NCBI GenBank assembly: GCA_040183005.1
Contig: JAMPIW010000007.1
Span: forward strand, 1,806,188-1,870,187
Direction: 5' to 3'
Origin: Gammaproteobacteria bacterium
Lineage (GTDB): Bacteria; Pseudomonadota; Gammaproteobacteria; Ga0077554; Ga007554
Length of the DNA stretch: 64,000 bases
Below are positions 59,780-64,000 of this stretch, piece by piece. The translations under genes and the position numbers were made by a program. The notes under the pieces are model-generated. The model had not been told where the DNA came from. It did no database searches and worked only from the letters and a program-made list of their open reading frames with translations. The first letter of the stretch is position 1. Each line of letters starts with the position of its first letter.

Positions 59780-62323
59780 TTACATTACACGTGCCGCACT
59801 ACGCCTATAGCCTCGCCATGCGCCAAAAAGACCCAGCAACGTCAAAGGCAACACCCCAAAAGCACCGCCACCGCCAGTTGAAAAACCGCCCGGCCCAACA
59901 CTGTTAGGGAAGGGGTCAGTAATCGCCACGGAGCGCGCAACAGTCACTCTATCGTTGCTGCTTATTGGATCGATGGTGACACCGGAATCCGGGAATGAAA
60001 CCGTAACCGTGCTGTTGAGATCCTTCCGGTTAAGATCCGATGGACTGACGGTCATATAGGCATCGAAAGACTTGTCCGACGCCAGCCCACCAGCGTACTC
60101 GCAAGTGACTGTCTTACTATCGAACTGCTTGCAGACTACATTCTGGGGGCCGTACGACCCAAGCGCAACATCGGCATCGAAGACCTGAGTGACGGTAATT
60201 AACGCGCTTACATCCATAGGACCATTGTTCGTTACCGTGACTGCATAGCTCATGCTCGCCGCAGAATTGAAGGCAGCCTTGAGAGAGGCATTGGCACGGG
60301 TAGCGAAACTCACCGCAACCTGCAAATCCGCAATCGACGCTGCAACAGATGCCATTTCCACAGAGCCCATATCACATAGGAGACTGGTCGTGCCAGGCCG
60401 GACATACAGGCGCTGATCCACGCCGGGCTTGGGGCAGGCGCTATTGGGGATGGCGTTGATTGCCGGGCTGCCGGTATTGAGCATATACATCCACTGGGGC
60501 ACTTTGCTGACGCCGGAGAGGTAAGCGGGAAGCGCGGCACCACTGCCGAAATCGGCGAGCGTCGCAAGCTGTGGATTGGTGTTGATCTTGTCATTTTTGG
60601 TCGTATCCAGCCCACAGGTATTGCTGCTGTCGATGTTGTAACCGTTCGATTTAGACGGGAAGGGCAAGGTGGGCGCGGCAAGCAGGGCGGGATCGAAACC
60701 GGCGGTAGCAGGCTTGCCTGCCAGGCAGTTTCCGGCAGGGCTGGCGCCGCCCGCGATGATCGTATGTTCGAAAATAGTGGCTACATTATTCGATACAGCC
60801 AAGGCATTAATAAACACCTCATTACCCAGGACGTAAGTACCGGAGCTACCACCACCGGAACCACCGCCACCGAAACCACCGCCACCGAAACCACCACCGC
60901 CGAAACCACCACTACCACAGAAACCAATACAGTCATCGGCGGTGGGATCGACGGGGCCACTCCCCGCCTTGTTATTGGCGAGGGTTACATGCAGCAGCCT
61001 CGCTTTGGCGCCATTGAACAGTCCGCCGCCCGCGCGGTTGGCAGAGTTACTGCTGATCGTGGAATGTGCGACCAACAGATCACCTACACCCATGCTCCGG
61101 ATACCGGCACCATCACCCAGGAGAGGGCCGCCGAAACTACCCCCAAAACCGGAGCCACTACTATCACCAGCAAACCCGGCGGTATTCTTGTAGATTGCGC
61201 TATAGCTGATACGCATCACGCCCCAGTTGTCGATCCCACCGCCCCACTGTTCTGCCGAGTTGGAAGACACGGTACTGGAGATAATGTTGAATTCAGGCAC
61301 GTTCGCGCCAATTTGCAAATTAAGGATACCGCCCCCCTCAATTGATCTATTACCGGTAACCAAGCTGTCCCTGAGCGTGACAATGCCGCCGTCATTGGCA
61401 ATCCCCCCGCCCATTCCGAACGGGCCAGTGTTCCGGCTGCTTGATTGATTGCTGCTGCCAGCAGGCCCTACGTTGTTGCTCACGATGCTTTTGGTGATAG
61501 CCAGCGTCCCTTCATTGAGTATGCCGGCCCCGTTCCTGTACGTCGTATTGTTGTCCACAACAGTGCTGAGGATGGTCATATCACCGCCATTGAAGACGCC
61601 CCCGCCACCGTTAAACCCCGGCTCAGAAGAGTCCCCGCTTATCGGTGTGCTATTACTTTTAATAGTGCAGCTATTGATGGTCATCTTGGCGCCGGGAGCG
61701 TTGTAAACACCACCACCCTGGCCGCCTGACCGAGCGCTATTCGACCATGCCGAGGCGTTCCCAGTTATCTGGCAGTTTGAGAGCGTAACCCAGGCTGTTT
61801 CATTGAAAATACCGCCGCCATAGCCTTTTACGCCGCTCGCGTAGCCCCTTTCTATCGACACATTGCTAATGGTGACGTTATTCTTGCCGATGAAGTGGAA
61901 CACCCGGTCTATACCTGGAGAAGAAGACCCTCCCAGAATACGCGTGGTGGATGAACTGACACCCTGGATGGTCAAATCCCCCCCTCCGGTGACATCGAGA
62001 TCGCCTTTGGCAGCGCTGTTTTCGCCTGTGCCGGTTATGCTGAGTGTATACGTCGTCCCTTGCAGCGTGATGGTATCCGCCCCCAGCGAGGCATTAGCCT
62101 CCATAATCGCGGCACGCAGGGTGCATACGCCGGTGGACGTGGCGCATGCGCCATTGCCCGGATTGGCATCGACTGCATCGGACGTGTTATTGACAGCGAA
62201 AATAGCAGCGTGCGATGGAAAATTGATCAATAGGCCTAAAGCCAGGGGGGCGAACAGCCGATACCTGATAGTGCGGAAAGAGGTTGAACATGCCCCGGCG
62301 ACTTTATTTTTTACTATCAACAT
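59780..62323 (-). CDS. CSLREA-type beta-helix surface protein B with C-terminal sorting signal
   Basis: An 847-residue paralogue of protein A with the same order: signal peptide, CSLREA-like region (GACATSTGVCTLRAAIMEAN), beta-helix (ITISNVSIERGYA-like rungs), a DUF11-type domain (MSYAVTVTNNGPMDVSA), and the ending GGGGAFGVLPLTLLGLFG then YRR. It differs by a Gly/Phe-rich insertion (GFGGG units, around residues 470-500) that protein A lacks at the matching point just before YVLGNEVF. The CSLREA motif itself is CTLREA-like. ATG 62323 has AGAGGGTGG 5-6 bases upstream. Probably a cell-surface or secreted adhesin-like protein; the ligand is unknown. Confidence 0.88.
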   Translation of the reverse strand: MLIVKNKVAGACSTSFRTIRYRLFAPLALGLLINFPSHAAIFAVNNTSDAVDANPGNGACATSTGVCTLRAAIMEANASLGADTITLQGTTYTLSITGTGENSAAKGDLDVTGGGDLTIQGVSSSTTRILGGSSSPGIDRVFHFIGKNNVTISNVSIERGYASGVKGYGGGIFNETAWVTLSNCQITGNASAWSNSARSGGQGGGVYNAPGAKMTINSCTIKSNSTPISGDSSEPGFNGGGGVFNGGDMTILSTVVDNNTTYRNGAGILNEGTLAITKSIVSNNVGPAGSSNQSSSRNTGPFGMGGGIANDGGIVTLRDSLVTGNRSIEGGGILNLQIGANVPEFNIISSTVSSNSAEQWGGGIDNWGVMRISYSAIYKNTAGFAGDSSGSGFGGSFGGPLLGDGAGIRSMGVGDLLVAHSTISSNSANRAGGGLFNGAKARLLHVTLANNKAGSGPVDPTADDCIGFCGSGGFGGGGFGGGGFGGGGSGGGSSGTYVLGNEVFINALAVSNNVATIFEHTIIAGGASPAGNCLAGKPATAGFDPALLAAPTLPFPSKSNGYNIDSSNTCGLDTTKNDKINTNPQLATLADFGSGAALPAYLSGVSKVPQWMYMLNTGSPAINAIPNSACPKPGVDQRLYVRPGTTSLLCDMGSVEMASVAASIADLQVAVSFATRANASLKAAFNSAASMSYAVTVTNNGPMDVSALITVTQVFDADVALGSYGPQNVVCKQFDSKTVTCEYAGGLASDKSFDAYMTVSPSDLNRKDLNSTVTVSFPDSGVTIDPISSNDRVTVARSVAITDPFPNSVGPGGFSTGGGGAFGVLPLTLLGLFGAWRGYRRSAARVM
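60861..60920 (-). repeat. 15-bp tandem repeat encoding GFGGG in beta-helix protein B
   Basis: On the plus strand the unit CCACCGCCACCGAAA occurs at 60861-60875 and 60876-60890, followed by a variant at 60891-60905 and a degenerate unit to 60920. It keeps the reading frame and encodes GFGGG on the minus strand. Confidence 0.85.
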
Positions 62324-62444
62324 ATAACCACCCTCTTATCACAATAGGGAAAGCCGCCGATCCTTTGCAGCAAAACACCAGGCTTGACACGCTGAAACAT
62401 AGACTGTCTAGAATTTGGCTCTATTTTTGCTTATTACGAGCCTA

Positions 62445-62474
62445 CATATAGCAAAAAACCCAGCACTTAGTCAA
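62445..62474 (-). promoter_or_regulatory. Putative promoter of beta-helix gene B
   Basis: On the minus strand, TTGACT, an 18-base spacer and TATATG lie about 122 bases before the ATG at 62323, closely matching the arrangement for gene A. The rest of the 336-base gap has AT-rich sequence and the actF-side terminator. Confidence 0.45.
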
Positions 62475-62593
62475 GGTGGAATAGGTCTAGACACTGATAG
62501 TCATAGAATTTATATACACAAAAAAAAGCCAGACCAAGAAGCAAAGTCATACAGTTTTGCTTTATGCAAGTTGAATTTCAGGAGAGCATTTAT

Positions 62594-62632
62594 AAAAAAA
62601 CCGCTGGCCCCACGTTTTATGGGGTCAGCGGT
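62594..62632 (-). terminator. Intrinsic terminator after actF
   Basis: ACCGCTGACCCC and GGGGCCAGCGGT (minus strand) enclose a short AT loop and are followed by a run of seven T. A T-rich run also flanks the other side, so it can work in both directions. Confidence 0.85.
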
Positions 62633-62659
62633 ACATTTTTTCCAGCAAATAGCTAGAAG

Positions 62660-63691
62660 CTAGGCTTTAATCAATCCGTACCTGGTCAGCGACCACCTTA
62701 CCGCAAACCACGCCACGCCGAAGATGGCTATGGTTACACCGATACCAAATGCTGAGGTCATCGGCATGGTGTAGTACTGAGGATCCACCGATCCCGCGAT
62801 CCAGGTATAACGTTCAATCCAGGTGCCAAGCCAGATCGATGTAGCCACCATCACGATCACATACGGATTGTGACGGTTTGGTGTAATCGCCAGGGTGGTA
62901 AACGGAATGATGAACTTCATGGTCAGGAACGTCCACCACAGCGGACCAAAGCCCTGGTACATCATGTTCCTGTAGCGCGTCACATCGTCAGGCAGGCGCC
63001 CGTACCACATAATCAGGAACTGGGTGAAGTACAGGTAGGTAAACAGGATGGTAAAGGCCAGCATGAACTGCGCCATATAATTGAAGATATGGGGTTCGAA
63101 CGGCTTGGTCAACTTATCCGATCTGTAGAGGAAAAACAGAAAGATCGTGAAGAAGGCCAGGAAGCCATGGAAATTGCTCACGAAATGATAGGCGCCATAG
63201 CTCGCACTGTGCCAGCCGGGCAACATGGTCATTTCAAAGTCCCATGCCACCATCGTTGCATAAAGGAAATATGCGACCGGAATCAGCAGGGCAACATTGC
63301 GGAAACGCCGCTGCGCTGCGTAGGACTCATCGATCTCACTCTGATGCTGATACTTGATGAACAGACCGTACAGGCCCGCCACGATCAGAAAACCGACGAT
63401 TTGCCGGGTCACCAGGAAGGTGTAGTTATGCCAACCCGGCAGATGCTGCCCCTCATCGTGGGCGTGTGCCAGCCACTGGAAGGTCGCCTCGCCGTTTGCC
63501 AAAAGCACTAGCAGCAAAACAAACGCAATGGGGAACAGTACTGCCAATGCACAAGCCAGCTTGCGCACCTGAAAGCGCCACTTGCCATTGACCAGGTGAA
63601 GGACAGCAGAAAATGTCACGCCACCCAGCGCCAGATACAGAATAATCAAAAAGTCTACGGTCAATACTGACCAGCTACCAAAGTTTTCCAT
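62660..63691 (-). CDS. actF: Alternative complex III membrane subunit ActF
   Basis: A 343-residue polytopic protein with about ten membrane helices (ALGGVTFSAVLHLVN, LACALAVLFPIAFVLLLVLL, YHFVSNFHGFLAFFTIFLFF, MLAFTILFTYLYFTQFLIMW). It matches the NrfD/PsrC-related small membrane subunit of alternative complex III, which oxidises quinol and reduces cytochrome c or feeds an oxidase directly. PGWHNYTFLVTRQI is a conserved periplasmic segment. ATG 63691; a strong terminator follows, so it is the last gene of the act operon, in which actE precedes it. Confidence 0.88.
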   Translation of the reverse strand: MENFGSWSVLTVDFLIILYLALGGVTFSAVLHLVNGKWRFQVRKLACALAVLFPIAFVLLLVLLANGEATFQWLAHAHDEGQHLPGWHNYTFLVTRQIVGFLIVAGLYGLFIKYQHQSEIDESYAAQRRFRNVALLIPVAYFLYATMVAWDFEMTMLPGWHSASYGAYHFVSNFHGFLAFFTIFLFFLYRSDKLTKPFEPHIFNYMAQFMLAFTILFTYLYFTQFLIMWYGRLPDDVTRYRNMMYQGFGPLWWTFLTMKFIIPFTTLAITPNRHNPYVIVMVATSIWLGTWIERYTWIAGSVDPQYYTMPMTSAFGIGVTIAIFGVAWFAVRWSLTRYGLIKA

Positions 63692-63725
63692 TTTGCCCCT
63701 CTGGTGTTCGTATTTCTATTGCGTT

Positions 63726-64000
63726 TTATTTAGCGGATACAGTTTTCGCAGGCTCGGCCTGTGCATCCTGAACCATTTTATGACGAACATAGTTCACCAC
63801 ATGCCAGCGCTCTTCCACGGACAGGTCGTTGGAGCCACGCCCATCTTCACGTGCGCTCGGTTTACCATAGGCCGGCATAATCGCGCTGCCAAAGGTAATG
63901 GTGCCGAATATCCATCCCTCGGTGAGATTCTTCTGGGCATAATCGTCGGTCAGGTTGATAGCACCGATTTTTGCAGTAATCGGGGAATCCGCCTGACCGG
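63726..64000 (-). CDS. actE: Alternative complex III cytochrome c subunit ActE (C-terminal part)
   Basis: Only the C-terminal 90 or so residues are inside the window, reading INLTDDYAQKNLTEGWIFGT, then FGSAIMPAYGKPSAREDGRG and ERWHVVNYVRHKMVQ before the stop at 63726-63728. The MPAYG segment supplies the distal Met ligand of a class I cytochrome c, and the ERWHVVNYVR helix matches ActE C-termini. The CxxCH motif lies outside. It ends 34 bases before actF on the same strand, the standard act order. Confidence 0.85.
   Translation of the reverse strand, partial: GQADSPITAKIGAINLTDDYAQKNLTEGWIFGTITFGSAIMPAYGKPSAREDGRGSNDLSVEERWHVVNYVRHKMVQDAQAEPAKTVSAK

Noticed and set aside
1-64000. CRISPR arrays, rRNA genes, complete insertion sequences or prophage
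   Set aside because: No regularly spaced repeats, rRNA sequence or intact transposase or phage genes were seen. Mobile traces are limited to fragments and small repeats.

Overview
The window reads as a chromosome segment of a gammaproteobacterium, probably a respiratory chemolithotroph or a close relative. The class is suggested by gene neighbourhoods that are typical of it: hemA-prfA, lolB-ispE-tRNA-Gln-prs-rplY-pth-ychF, dusB-fis-purH, an OsmC gene divergent from crp, and rpe-gph-trpE. Alternative complex III genes at the right edge and a set of exported c-type cytochromes at 26-29 kb fit a cytochrome-rich respiratory chain. No marker that fixes the genus is present.

Layout. 0-3.8 kb: a histidine kinase and a receiver-PAS-GGDEF-EAL protein (cut by the left edge). 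4-13.4 kb: housekeeping block for translation termination, tetrapyrrole, outer-membrane lipoprotein sorting, isoprenoid and PRPP synthesis. 13.4-19.8 kb: a degraded mobile/defence island. It starts with an integrase fragment fused by deletion to a helicase tail, then a 143-bp palindromic element, MntA-HepT-DUF2130, the IetA-IetS ATPase-subtilase pair, and a REP-transposase remnant with its REP pair. 19.9-29.7 kb: an AsmA-like DUF748 giant, tRNA-Met, a lone integron-like cassette with an attC-like site, mtnC, an exported phosphoesterase/cytochrome cluster and a YgjP-like protease. 29.8-39.2 kb: minus-strand tsaC-purD and dusB-fis-purH, split by a chemoreceptor, a SulP transporter and a plus-strand YihY gene. 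39.4-47.8 kb: GlcF-like protein, Coq7, a secreted trypsin-like protease, SpeD, a DUF5666 lipoprotein, VOC and OsmC proteins, Crp. 47.8-55.3 kb: an outer-membrane protein and a minus-strand rpe-gph-trpEGDC run in which a second MNT/HEPN pair and a DUF2283 gene sit between trpE and trpG. 55.4-62.3 kb: DUF3530 and CopD-like genes and two large paralogous CSLREA beta-helix surface proteins. 62.6-64 kb: actF and the end of actE.

The most notable signal is the 143-bp palindromic element, present three times (13598, 29789, 54463). The copies share a core, but where they differ the two arms change together so that pairing is kept. This is covariation of the kind expected if the folded form matters. 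Second is the island: HepT-MntA has a DUF2130 gene translationally coupled behind it and sits next to IetAS. Third is the insertion of a toxin-antitoxin-type pair inside the trp operon.
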